A stretch of 64,000 bases of DNA from Chloroflexota bacterium (GTDB lineage: Bacteria > Chloroflexota > Anaerolineae > Aggregatilineales > Phototrophicaceae), in the NCBI GenBank assembly GCA_028873975.1, contig JAPPMO010000037.1:271-64270 (forward strand). The letters run 5' to 3'. Shown one piece after another: positions 43,729-51,970 of this stretch (the stretch's first letter is position 1; each line of letters starts with the position of its first letter). The notes below the pieces were generated by a model. That model made no database searches. It had not been told where the DNA came from and saw nothing but the letters and a program-made list of their open reading frames with translations. A program made the translations under genes and the position numbers.

Positions 43729-44580
43729 GCCAGCCGGAACTTTTGGCGTCGCCGGGTCGTTGCCCCACTCTTTCCATGAGCCGTCGTAAAGGCGCAAATT
43801 GCTTGCCCCCGCCAACTCGAGCGCGAGCAATACCAAGCTGGCGGAAACGCCCGAGTTGCAGTAAATGATCGTATCCTCCGCATGCAGGCTGATTCCCGAT
43901 GTTGAAAACTGCGCTTGCAGATCCGGGACCGGCTTCAGTGTCAGATCATCGGCGACCATGCTTTTTGCTGGCAAGTTGATCGCCGTCGGGATATGCCCTC
44001 CATATTGGGCCCGCGATGCCTGCCCCGCAAACTCGGCCGGCGAACGCACATCCAATAATTGCATGGACCCGGCGTCGAGACCGCTCAGAATATCCTCCGC
44101 GTTCGCTTTCAAACCGGGGTTTCTTGCCGCAGCGAAGGTCCCCGGTCGCGGCGCGGGCAATGTATCTTCAGTCGGCCGCCCCTCGGCTGTCCACTTCCGC
44201 CAGCCCCCATCGAGGATCCGAACGTCGTCGTGACCATAGTATAGCAGGCACCAGCGCATGCGCGCGGCAAACATGCTTGCGGCATCGTCATAGACGACCA
44301 CGCGACTGTCATTGCTGATTCCCAAGCGCCCCATCAAGTCGCTAAAGCGGTCGGGCGCGGCAATATCGTTGGAGGGCGAACCCGGCTCGACAATATCGAC
44401 CAGCCAATCGACGAAAACCGCGCCGGGAATATGCGCGGCTTCGTAAGCGGCGCGATCGCTAATGTAATGCGGTGGCGGCGCTGTCGGCGGCAGCACCAGC
44501 CCGCGTATGTCGATAATGCGCAGGTCACCGTCATTCAGATGTTCTTCCAGCCAAGCGCTGTTTACCAATGGCGAAGTCAT
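43726..44580 (-). CDS. sseA: Sulfurtransferase with two rhodanese domains
   Basis: 284 residues from ATG 44580 (GGAGGAG 4 nt upstream); an in-frame start 15 nt earlier lacks an SD. Two tandem rhodanese domains: the first inactive-type (IIDIRGL... VVYDDAASMFAARMRW), the second with the active cysteine in IIYCNSGVSASLV. The CNSGVS loop resembles 3-mercaptopyruvate sulfurtransferases (CGSGVT) more than thiosulfate ones. Likely cytosolic sulfane-sulfur transfer. Its stop is the outer edge of a dispersed repeat. Confidence 0.9.
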   Translation of the reverse strand: MTSPLVNSAWLEEHLNDGDLRIIDIRGLVLPPTAPPPHYISDRAAYEAAHIPGAVFVDWLVDIVEPGSPSNDIAAPDRFSDLMGRLGISNDSRVVVYDDAASMFAARMRWCLLYYGHDDVRILDGGWRKWTAEGRPTEDTLPAPRPGTFAAARNPGLKANAEDILSGLDAGSMQLLDVRSPAEFAGQASRAQYGGHIPTAINLPAKSMVADDLTLKPVPDLQAQFSTSGISLHAEDTIIYCNSGVSASLVLLALELAGASNLRLYDGSWKEWGNDPATPKVPAG

Positions 44581-44661
44581 AAGCTCCTCCCGCAATCATT
44601 TTTCCGCAGCAAATTCAGTATGGATATCGCCCTGGTCACAATCAGCCCGCAGCCAGATGTT

Positions 44662-44689
44662 TTTTCAAGACGCGTCTCTCCGATATAAT
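44662..44689 (+). promoter_or_regulatory. Probable promoter of the hydrolase-ligase fusion gene
   Basis: TTTTCA, 16-bp spacer, TATAAT. The perfect -10 is at 44684-44689; the -35 is 4/6. Start expected near 44696, 20 nt before the ATG at 44716. Confidence 0.5.
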
Positions 44690-44715
44690 ATATCCAAAGT
44701 TGACCGAGTTTGCCG

Positions 44716-47211
44716 ATGAAAAAGCGCATCCGTGGATTAAAACGGGCTATCTTTCAATTAGATTTCGATCTCTATCGAGTCAAGGTGCCGATTTCCGGCT
44801 ATGACGGTGCCCATCTCAGCGTCATTGATCTGTCGCCGCAAGACATCGAGCAGACAATCGTTTTCCAGCATGGATTCGCCGGCGTTGCAGAATCCTGGGA
44901 ATACCAGCTCACGCATTTTGCCCATCAGTTTCGCGTTATAGCGCCGGAACTGCGCGGGCATGGACAGAGCGACGCCCCGCATAGCGAGTACGATATGCAG
45001 GAGCTCGTTGAAGATTTGCAGGCGGTCGTTACTTCGCTGAATCTTCCGCAGAAATTTGTCCTGATCGGCCACTCCTTTGGCGGCGCAATTTGTGTTGAAT
45101 ATGCCAATGCCTATCCGGAGCGCATCGCCAAACTCGTGCTGGTTGCCACAGCCGGAGAATATCCCCTGCCCAAGGCGGCGTCTTTGCTCTTTCACATCCC
45201 TATCAAGCTCGCTGTTCCCTTTTGGCGCTATCGACGTAAATGGGATGCGGAATACCACGTGCTGAAGAAAATGTTCCTCAACGCCCTTCATCAATGGCAG
45301 GGCTGGCCGCTTCTGCGCAATATCACAGCGGAATCGCTGGTAATCACCGGCGAGCGCGACACCTATTTCCCGCGCTACATATATGACGATGTCGCCAAGA
45401 TGATACCGAAGGCCGAGGTCTATGACATCGGATCGGCCAAACACAAAGTTCAGTTGGAGCGGCACGAAGCGGTCAACCGCGCCATCGAACGATTCATTTT
45501 AGCCGCTGAACACAGCAGTTGGCGCAGCGAATCCGCGCTCGATCGGCTCAATCGCGGTCGACCCTGGTTGAGCCATTATCACCTCGATACGCCGCATGAG
45601 ATTCCCATTCCCAACCAGCCGCTCTTTCGTTTTCTGGAAAGCGCCGCCGACTGGCGACCCAAGGGAATTGCCACGGTGTTTTATGGCAAGACCATGACCT
45701 ATCGCGAACTTGAGGCGAGAGTCAATCAGTTCGCGCATGGCTTGAGTAAGATTGGGGTCGGGGCGGGCGAGCGCGTGATGATCGTCTTGCCTAATACCCC
45801 GCAATTCCTCATCGCCTATTACGCGATTCTCAAACTTAATGCCGTGGTCGTGCTTTCGAACCCCGACGCCAACGAGCAATTGATCATCTCCCAAGCGCAG
45901 GAAACCGAAGCCAAAGTTCTCATCACGCTTAGCGCCTTTAGCGAACTGGCGGAGCTGATCCAGCGGACCACAACAGCCCAAACCGTCATCTTCACGCGCA
46001 TCGGCAAGCACGTCACGACCAGCCAGAGCAAAGCCTTTGGCAGGCACAAACACCCAACGCAATCTGACGAAGCGATCGCCGGACGCATCGGCAAGTTCAT
46101 GTCCGATGTGATGACTGATGAGCGAAGCGCCCCTCCTCAAATTGATGTGAGTCCAAGCGATCTCGCGGTCATATCCTTTACCAGCGGCACTACCAGCAAA
46201 CCCCGAGGCGTCTGCCTGTCGCACAGAAACCTGGTCGCGAATGCCTTGCAAACGAGACACTGGATGCCCGAAATCGAATATGGCGAGGAAACTGTCATGG
46301 CAGTCGTGCCCTTTGAACACAGCTATGGCATGACCGCGTCCATGAATCTGCCGATTTTGATCGCAGCCAAGATCGTGATCGTTTCCGTCTTTGAATTGAA
46401 GCAAGTGCTGGAACAAATCAAGCGACACAAGCCGACGCTATTCCCGGGCGTGCCCTCCATGTTCACGTTGATCAACCAGGCGCCCAACGTCAGAAGCTAC
46501 GGGCTTTCCTCCATCAAAGCCTGTATCAGCGGCGCGGCGCCCTTGCCGGTGGAAGTGCAGGAGGCTTTTGAAAAACTGACGCGGGGGCGTCTGGTTGAGG
46601 GATACGGGCTCACCGAAGCGGCGCCCGTGACACACTCCAATCCACTGTATGGGCTGCGAAAGATCGGATCGATTGGCGTGCCGCTGCCCAATACAGACGC
46701 CAAAATTGTCGATCTGGTTAATGGAAAGGAGCTGCCCGCGGGAGAAATCGGCGAGTTGATCGTCCGGGGTCCGCAAATTATGTGCGGATATTGGCGCTCT
46801 CCCGAAGAAAATGAGTCCGTTCTGCGTGAAGATTGGTTGCATACCGGCGATGTCGCGATCATGGACGACGAAGGTTACTTCAAGATAATCAGCCGCAAAC
46901 GCGACACCATCTTCACCGGGGATTTCAGCGTCTACCCGCGAGACGTCGAAGAAGTTCTTTACGAGAACAATAAGGTTCTGGAAGCTGCTGTCGTCGGCGT
47001 CGGCAGAGAATCCGGCCAGCAAAAGATCAAGGCTTTCGTCGTGCCCAGGCCAAACGCTACCTTATCTAAGGAGGAGTTGGTCGCCTTGTGCAGGAGGCGG
47101 CTGGAAGAATATGCGGTGCCCTGGGAGATTGAGTTCCGGCAAGAACTGCCGCGCTCATTTATCGGCAAAGTCCTGCGGCGCATGCTTTTTGAAGAGGAGA
47201 TGGGAAAATAG
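44716..47211 (+). CDS. Alpha/beta hydrolase fused to long-chain acyl-CoA synthetase
   Basis: 831 residues. Residues about 1-265 are an alpha/beta hydrolase (TIVFQHGFAGVAESWEYQL, nucleophile elbow LIGHSFGGAICVEYANAYPE, late catalytic HKVQLERHE). Residues about 300-831 are an ANL-family adenylating enzyme: P-loop SFTSGTTSKPRGVCLSHRN, EGYGLTEAAPVTHSNP, DWLHTGDVAIMDDEGYF and RSFIGKVLRRML with the catalytic Lys. One chain could release a fatty acid from an ester or thioester and activate it as acyl-CoA. ATG 44716 is used rather than the TTG 6 nt earlier. The SD is weak. No frameshift seen at the join. Confidence 0.9.
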   Translation: MKKRIRGLKRAIFQLDFDLYRVKVPISGYDGAHLSVIDLSPQDIEQTIVFQHGFAGVAESWEYQLTHFAHQFRVIAPELRGHGQSDAPHSEYDMQELVEDLQAVVTSLNLPQKFVLIGHSFGGAICVEYANAYPERIAKLVLVATAGEYPLPKAASLLFHIPIKLAVPFWRYRRKWDAEYHVLKKMFLNALHQWQGWPLLRNITAESLVITGERDTYFPRYIYDDVAKMIPKAEVYDIGSAKHKVQLERHEAVNRAIERFILAAEHSSWRSESALDRLNRGRPWLSHYHLDTPHEIPIPNQPLFRFLESAADWRPKGIATVFYGKTMTYRELEARVNQFAHGLSKIGVGAGERVMIVLPNTPQFLIAYYAILKLNAVVVLSNPDANEQLIISQAQETEAKVLITLSAFSELAELIQRTTTAQTVIFTRIGKHVTTSQSKAFGRHKHPTQSDEAIAGRIGKFMSDVMTDERSAPPQIDVSPSDLAVISFTSGTTSKPRGVCLSHRNLVANALQTRHWMPEIEYGEETVMAVVPFEHSYGMTASMNLPILIAAKIVIVSVFELKQVLEQIKRHKPTLFPGVPSMFTLINQAPNVRSYGLSSIKACISGAAPLPVEVQEAFEKLTRGRLVEGYGLTEAAPVTHSNPLYGLRKIGSIGVPLPNTDAKIVDLVNGKELPAGEIGELIVRGPQIMCGYWRSPEENESVLREDWLHTGDVAIMDDEGYFKIISRKRDTIFTGDFSVYPRDVEEVLYENNKVLEAAVVGVGRESGQQKIKAFVVPRPNATLSKEELVALCRRRLEEYAVPWEIEFRQELPRSFIGKVLRRMLFEEEMGK

Positions 47212-47220
47212 ATTCTCGTT

Positions 47221-47877
47221 ATGTTTGATCTGCCGCTATTTCCGCTGAACACCGTTTTGTTCCCCGGCATGCAACTTAAACTGCATATCTTTGAAGAACG
47301 TTACAAGTTGATGATCCGTCGCTGTATTCATGACGAGAGTCCATTTGGCGTGATCTTGATCAGGAGCGGCCGCGAAGCGCTGGGACCGGCCGCAATTACC
47401 CATGACGTCGGCTGCACGGCCAAGATTATCGAGGCGCAGAAGCTCCCCTTCGATCGCATGAATATTGTCGCCGTGGGCCAGCGGCGCTTTCGCGTTCGTG
47501 GGCTGGACCACAGCAAGCCCTACCTGGTCGGCGATGTCGAGTACTTTGTGCCGCGAGAAGACGACAAGGCAACCATGCGCCAATGCGGCAGAAGACTGCG
47601 CCCGCTTATCATTCGCTATCTGGAAATCCTCGCCTCAGCCGAAAAAGTCGACTTCGATCCGGAGCAAATCCCCCATTCGCCCAAGTCGCTTGCCCAAATC
47701 GCTGCTATACTTTTGCAGGCGGACAATGCGCAGAAGCAGGAACTGCTGCGCCAGGATACAATGGCGCAGCTTTTGAACTTGCTGGTAGAGATCTATCGCT
47801 TGGAGACCATGCTGCTGGGCATGCGCTTGAACCCGCCCGATGACGACTTCAATATCGGGCCCTTTTCCAGCAACTGA
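47221..47877 (+). CDS. Lon N-terminal-like (LON substrate-binding) domain protein
   Basis: 218 residues. DLPLFPLNTVLFPGMQLKLH followed by IFEERYKLMIRRCI is the typical LAN/LON start; the protease and AAA domains are absent. The C-terminal half is helical. Stand-alone LON-domain proteins are common; their role is unsettled (substrate recognition or adaptor). It starts 9 nt after the fusion gene's stop, so probably cotranscribed. Confidence 0.9.
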   Translation: MFDLPLFPLNTVLFPGMQLKLHIFEERYKLMIRRCIHDESPFGVILIRSGREALGPAAITHDVGCTAKIIEAQKLPFDRMNIVAVGQRRFRVRGLDHSKPYLVGDVEYFVPREDDKATMRQCGRRLRPLIIRYLEILASAEKVDFDPEQIPHSPKSLAQIAAILLQADNAQKQELLRQDTMAQLLNLLVEIYRLETMLLGMRLNPPDDDFNIGPFSSN

Positions 47878-47977
47878 TGTGGAATAGTCCAAACCATCAG
47901 ACATGGTAGAATCATGCCGCGGGTTTTCGCTTGAATGCCCCCGCGCTTCGACATAATTCAGCTTCCGAGGCCGTTCA

Positions 47978-49165
47978 TTGACAAGCGTCCTCAAATATTT
48001 GTTGCGGCTATTCCTTGTAATGTCTGCCACCGTCGTCTTGCTTGAGATTGCGTTTCAGCTTGCCTTTCTCCACTTGCCCCAGGAACTGATAAGGCGTATG
48101 CCGCAATATCGCGAGCGATCCGGATTTACTTTAGTGACGGAACACGGGGCGAGAGAATCGCCCACCGGTGAAGTTGTCGAGGTAGGCGTCGACCAGTATT
48201 CTGGCGATCTGTTCCGGCTGAGCTGTCTTACTACGGATCACGCGCAATACTTCGAGCCGTACACGGTGAGCTTCACGCGCGACAAACACGGCTTCCGCAA
48301 TGCCGAACCCTGGCCGGAGGATCTTGATCTGCTTGTCATAGGAGATTCCTTCACGGCGGCGGAGGCAATTCAGAATCCCTTCTGGGCTGGGCTTTCCGAC
48401 GCTATGCTATCATTGGCCTTTCCCGGCAGCGGCACAATCGAACAAAGCCTCTTGCTGGACGCATACGGATTGCCGCTTCAGCCGGATACGGTCGTCCTGG
48501 CTTATTTTGCCGGAAACGATTTGACCGACAATCAAGTCTTCCAGGACCTGCGGCGTCAAGGCAAGTCGATTGCCGACCGAGTGCACCAGGATCGCTCTCC
48601 CTTGGAGTATCTGGTGACCGTTCACCTGGCATTGTATTTGCGCGATGCAATCAATATAGCCAACATAAGCGACTGTCACTATCCACAAGCCGCAGGTACA
48701 GATCCAGCGACGCCGGTTGCCTTTTTTGACGAAATGCTGCCGATCCTCGCCTTGGACGCCGACGCCTTGCGCGCCAGCGACATGTTCCAAGCCACACTTG
48801 CTTCAATAGTGGAGATGGCGCAAGATCTGGACGCGCGGGGAATCCGCTTTGTCATGATGTATATCCCGCAGAAAGCCGAACTGTACTGGCCATACCTGAA
48901 CGCCCAGGGCAAAGGGGAGATCGCGTCCTACGTTGCAGAGAACTTTTCGCCGATTGCGCCGGAGATTGTCGACGAAAATATCTCCACGCAGCGCGATCTC
49001 TGGTTATCAGTCGCGCCGGAGCGGCAGATTGAGTTCCTGGATCTGACGCCGGCTTTGCGCCTGGCGATAGAAAACGGCAACTCGCCCTATTTCTTTGCCG
49101 ATACACACTGGAATCAAATCGGCCACGATCTTGCGCGTGAGGAACTGCAGAAATTTCTAAATTAG
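47978..49165 (+). CDS. Membrane-anchored SGNH/GDSL-type hydrolase
   Basis: 395 residues from TTG 47978 with GAGG 8 nt upstream. Residues 5-30 are a membrane anchor (LLRLFLVMSATVVLLEIAFQL). SGNH blocks are visible: block I LLVIGDSFTAAEA (nucleophile Ser), block III FAGNDLTDN, and block V FADTHWNQIGH with catalytic Asp/His. Such proteins (AlgX/DltD-like) transfer or remove acyl groups on exported glycans. It precedes a carbamoyltransferase and two small membrane proteins, a grouping I recall from other genomes. Confidence 0.85.
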   Translation: MTSVLKYLLRLFLVMSATVVLLEIAFQLAFLHLPQELIRRMPQYRERSGFTLVTEHGARESPTGEVVEVGVDQYSGDLFRLSCLTTDHAQYFEPYTVSFTRDKHGFRNAEPWPEDLDLLVIGDSFTAAEAIQNPFWAGLSDAMLSLAFPGSGTIEQSLLLDAYGLPLQPDTVVLAYFAGNDLTDNQVFQDLRRQGKSIADRVHQDRSPLEYLVTVHLALYLRDAINIANISDCHYPQAAGTDPATPVAFFDEMLPILALDADALRASDMFQATLASIVEMAQDLDARGIRFVMMYIPQKAELYWPYLNAQGKGEIASYVAENFSPIAPEIVDENISTQRDLWLSVAPERQIEFLDLTPALRLAIENGNSPYFFADTHWNQIGHDLAREELQKFLN

Positions 49166-49251
49166 TGTAGGCTTGAATTTGTCGCCGTTTACGGAACGGT
49201 TTGTTCCGGTGGCGATCTTATATCTCGACGCATAGCGGGAGAAATAATCAC

Positions 49252-49482
49252 TTGAAAAAACTCTGGAAGATTGCCTGGGAGCGCTTCAGTCTCAATTCCA
49301 GCATTGTGGCTGACGGCAATGGACGATTCATCGCGACGCTGTTCTATTTCACGATTCTGTTGCCCTTTGGGCTCTTGTCCGCTCTGTTCATGGACCCCCT
49401 GCGCGTCCGAAAGGCTGAAGTATCCTGGCAGTCGCGCGAAGCGGTCCCTTCGGACCTTGAATCGGCCAGAGAGCAGAGTTGA
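49252..49482 (+). CDS. Small membrane protein upstream of carbamoyltransferase
   Basis: 76 residues from a TTG with GGGAG about 11 nt upstream; a TTG at 49201 is the other option. An amphipathic N-terminus (LWKIAWERFSLNSS), one strong membrane stretch (FIATLFYFTILLPFGLLSAL) and a polar tail with WQSREAVPSDLESAREQ. The gene ends inside the first bases of the carbamoyltransferase region (TGA 49480). It may correspond to the SxtJ-like component of carbamoyltransferase clusters, but I cannot show this from motifs. Confidence 0.62.
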   Translation: MKKLWKIAWERFSLNSSIVADGNGRFIATLFYFTILLPFGLLSALFMDPLRVRKAEVSWQSREAVPSDLESAREQS

Positions 49483-49484
49483 GC

Positions 49485-51275
49485 ATGTATATTCTGGGCA
49501 TATCAGCTTTTTATCACGATTCCGCCGCTGCGCTCATCAAAAATGGCGAGTTAGTGGCGGCCGCCATGGAAGAACGCTTCACGCGGGTGAAACACGACAA
49601 TGGCTTTCCCCAAATGGCCGCGGAATTCTGCCTCGAACAGGCGCGGATTGCTCCTGACGAGCTTGATTACGTGGTCTTTTACGAAAAGCCGCTGGTGAAG
49701 TTTGAACGTATCTTGCAGACAGCCTTGAACGCCTTTCCGCGTTCATCGGGCCTGTGGCGGGAGTCCATGCTCGCTTGGTTGTCGGACAAACTCTGGGTGC
49801 GCAGCCACCTGGCTCGCGGGATTGGCGTTCCCTACGACAAGATTCTCTTTTGCGATCACCATATGAGCCACGCCGCCAGCGCGTTTTTCGCCTGCCCTTA
49901 CAAAGAAGCCGCGATTCTGACCGTGGATGGCGTCGGAGAATGGACGACGACTGCGTTGGGCGTCGGCAAAAGCTCGTTGGGCGAGGCGGATGCCATGCCG
50001 CCGACCATCGACCTTTTTGAAGAGCAGCGTTTCCCGCATTCTTTAGGCTTGCTCTATTCCACATTTACCGCCTGGCTCGGCTTCCGCGTCAATAACGGCG
50101 AATACAAAGTCATGGGTATGAGCCCTTATGGCGAGGCGCGATATTTGGACAAAGTTTATAAAGTTGTCGCGGGTGACCGCACAACGGGATCATTTCGCCT
50201 CGATATGTCCTATTTCGACTTTCACCGCTCCACGTCCCGCAGTTATAGCGATAAGTTTCTCGAGCTATTTGGGGAAAAACGCGACGCCGACAGTGAATTC
50301 TTTACCGCCAGTACGCAGCCTCATCGCAAGGACGAAAAACTGGCGATGGAAAAAAATCAATATTATGCCGATGTCGCCGCCAGCGTGCAGCAAGTCACCG
50401 AAGATACGCTCATTAACATCGCCACCTATCTGCATAGCAAGACTGGCATGAAAAAGCTGGTGATGGCCGGCGGCGTCGCCCTCAATACCAAAGCCAATTG
50501 GCGCATCCTGAATGAAACGCCTTTTGAAGAACTCTGGATTCAGCCGGCCGCGGGAGATGACGGCGGCGCCTTGGGCGCGGCTCTATGGGCATGGCATATC
50601 GTCCTTGGCAAACCGCGCCAATGGGTGCAGTCGCACGCCTATTATGGCAAGGGTTATGCCGACGCTGATTGCAGGTCATTCCTCGAGGCGGCCGGCTTGC
50701 GCTATGAATCCTTTGACGACGAAGGCAAGTTGACGGAAACCATCGTCGACGCGCTGACCCGGCAGCAGGTTATTGGATTTCACCAGGGCCGATTCGAATG
50801 GGGTCCGCGCGCCTTGGGCAATCGCAGCATTCTGGCCGACCCCCGCGGCGAAGAAATGAAAGAAATCGTCAATACCAAGATCAAATTCCGCGAACCCTTT
50901 CGGCCCTTCGCCCCGGTTATCCTTCGGGAGCGGTCGCCGGAATATTTTGACTATCCGCAGGTTGCCGAGCACGATACGCCTCGCTACATGTTGATGGTCG
51001 CTCCCATCAAGCCGGACAAACAGTCGGAAATCCATGCCGTCAACCACGAAGGCACGGGGCGGCTGCAATCCATTGACCGCGATACCAACCCGCGCTACTA
51101 TGATGTCGTCAAGCAGTTTGGCGACGCCACTGGCGTGCCCGTTGTCCTCAATACGTCGTTTAACCTGCGGGGCGAGCCCATCGTCAACAGTCCCCAAGAG
51201 GCTTTCAACACCTTCCGCAATAGCGATATTGATATGTTGGTCCTGGGATCGCATGTGGTGCGGAAACCCCTTTGA
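49485..51275 (+). CDS. NodU/CmcH-type carbamoyltransferase
   Basis: 596 residues. The N-terminal Kae1-like domain has LGISAFYHDSAAALI and the metal-binding CDHHMSHAASAFF; the C-terminal domain has GRFEWGPRALGNRSILADPR and NTSFNLRGEPIVNSPQEA. The family transfers carbamoyl from carbamoyl phosphate to hydroxyls of sugars or antibiotics. ATG 49485 is taken; a TTG two codons before overlaps the previous stop. With the SGNH hydrolase and small membrane proteins it suggests decoration of an exported glycan or lipid. Confidence 0.93.
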   Translation: MYILGISAFYHDSAAALIKNGELVAAAMEERFTRVKHDNGFPQMAAEFCLEQARIAPDELDYVVFYEKPLVKFERILQTALNAFPRSSGLWRESMLAWLSDKLWVRSHLARGIGVPYDKILFCDHHMSHAASAFFACPYKEAAILTVDGVGEWTTTALGVGKSSLGEADAMPPTIDLFEEQRFPHSLGLLYSTFTAWLGFRVNNGEYKVMGMSPYGEARYLDKVYKVVAGDRTTGSFRLDMSYFDFHRSTSRSYSDKFLELFGEKRDADSEFFTASTQPHRKDEKLAMEKNQYYADVAASVQQVTEDTLINIATYLHSKTGMKKLVMAGGVALNTKANWRILNETPFEELWIQPAAGDDGGALGAALWAWHIVLGKPRQWVQSHAYYGKGYADADCRSFLEAAGLRYESFDDEGKLTETIVDALTRQQVIGFHQGRFEWGPRALGNRSILADPRGEEMKEIVNTKIKFREPFRPFAPVILRERSPEYFDYPQVAEHDTPRYMLMVAPIKPDKQSEIHAVNHEGTGRLQSIDRDTNPRYYDVVKQFGDATGVPVVLNTSFNLRGEPIVNSPQEAFNTFRNSDIDMLVLGSHVVRKPL

Positions 51276-51302
51276 TCGAATGGAGAACGGCAAGGAGACG
51301 GA

Positions 51303-51515
51303 ATGACTTCCAAAGCAAAAACAGGCAAGAATACGCCGAGCGCAGTCCAGGATTTCTTCATGCGTCTGGGAGTGTTCGGCGAGCTGCTTGCCTTCTTGTG
51401 GAAACGCAAACTGTACTGGCTGTTGCCGCTGGTGATCACGCTCTTGGTCTTCGCTCTCGTGATCATGTTCGGCAGCGCAAGTCCCGCCGGCGTCTTCATC
51501 TATTCACTATTCTAG
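51303..51515 (+). CDS. DUF5989-type small membrane protein
   Basis: 70 residues. A polar N-terminus then FFMRLGVFGELLAFLWKRKL, YWLLPLVITLLVFALVIMFG and the end GVFIYSLF. This LGEfLaFLwerKkyWLlP...fiYtLF pattern is what I recall of DUF5989, a short family found beside carbamoyltransferases. GGAGACGG precedes the ATG. One membrane pass is likely. Its role is unknown. Confidence 0.75.
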   Translation: MTSKAKTGKNTPSAVQDFFMRLGVFGELLAFLWKRKLYWLLPLVITLLVFALVIMFGSASPAGVFIYSLF

Positions 51516-51539
51516 GAAGACGCGCTTTGACACCCGCTG

Positions 51540-51950
51540 GTGCAAGATCGCGATGATGCCGTGGATCCAAAGACGATCGTACTGATAGCGCTCTTGGCGC
51601 TGGTCGCCTGGCTTGGTTGGGCTGTCCACCGGCGCTCAACGGGGCAGCAAGCGATTTATGGTGGCGCGCCGTCCGCCATTTTCAACTTCCTTTCGGGGCT
51701 ATGTTTCGCGGCCATCCTGCCCGCGGTCTGCGCATCGGTCCTGGTCTTGCACCCGGATATGCTGGAAGTGGCCGGGATCACCCTAAGCCCCATCATCGTC
51801 ATTATCGTGGGCTTGGCGCTCTTGAGCCTGCTCTTCTCGATCCTGTTCGCCCTCTTCGAGCGCGGTCCCCTGGAACGCGCGCGACAAGAAACAGCCCTGC
51901 GCGACGCGCAAGGCTGGACCGAACAGGATGCGAAGACTTCCGGGCTGTAA
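51540..51950 (+). CDS. Hypothetical membrane protein at the end of the carbamoyltransferase cassette
   Basis: 136 residues from GTG 51540 (a GTG at 51561 is equally possible); no SD is clear. Three hydrophobic segments (TIVLIALLALVAWLGWAV; FLSGLCFAAILPAVCASVLV; ITLSPIIVIIVGLALLSLLF) and a charged C-terminus (ERGPLERARQETALRDAQGW). Not recognised. It starts 24 nt after the DUF5989-type gene. Confidence 0.65.
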   Translation: MQDRDDAVDPKTIVLIALLALVAWLGWAVHRRSTGQQAIYGGAPSAIFNFLSGLCFAAILPAVCASVLVLHPDMLEVAGITLSPIIVIIVGLALLSLLFSILFALFERGPLERARQETALRDAQGWTEQDAKTSGL

Positions 51951-51970
51951 TTACGAACTTGCCTGATGAT

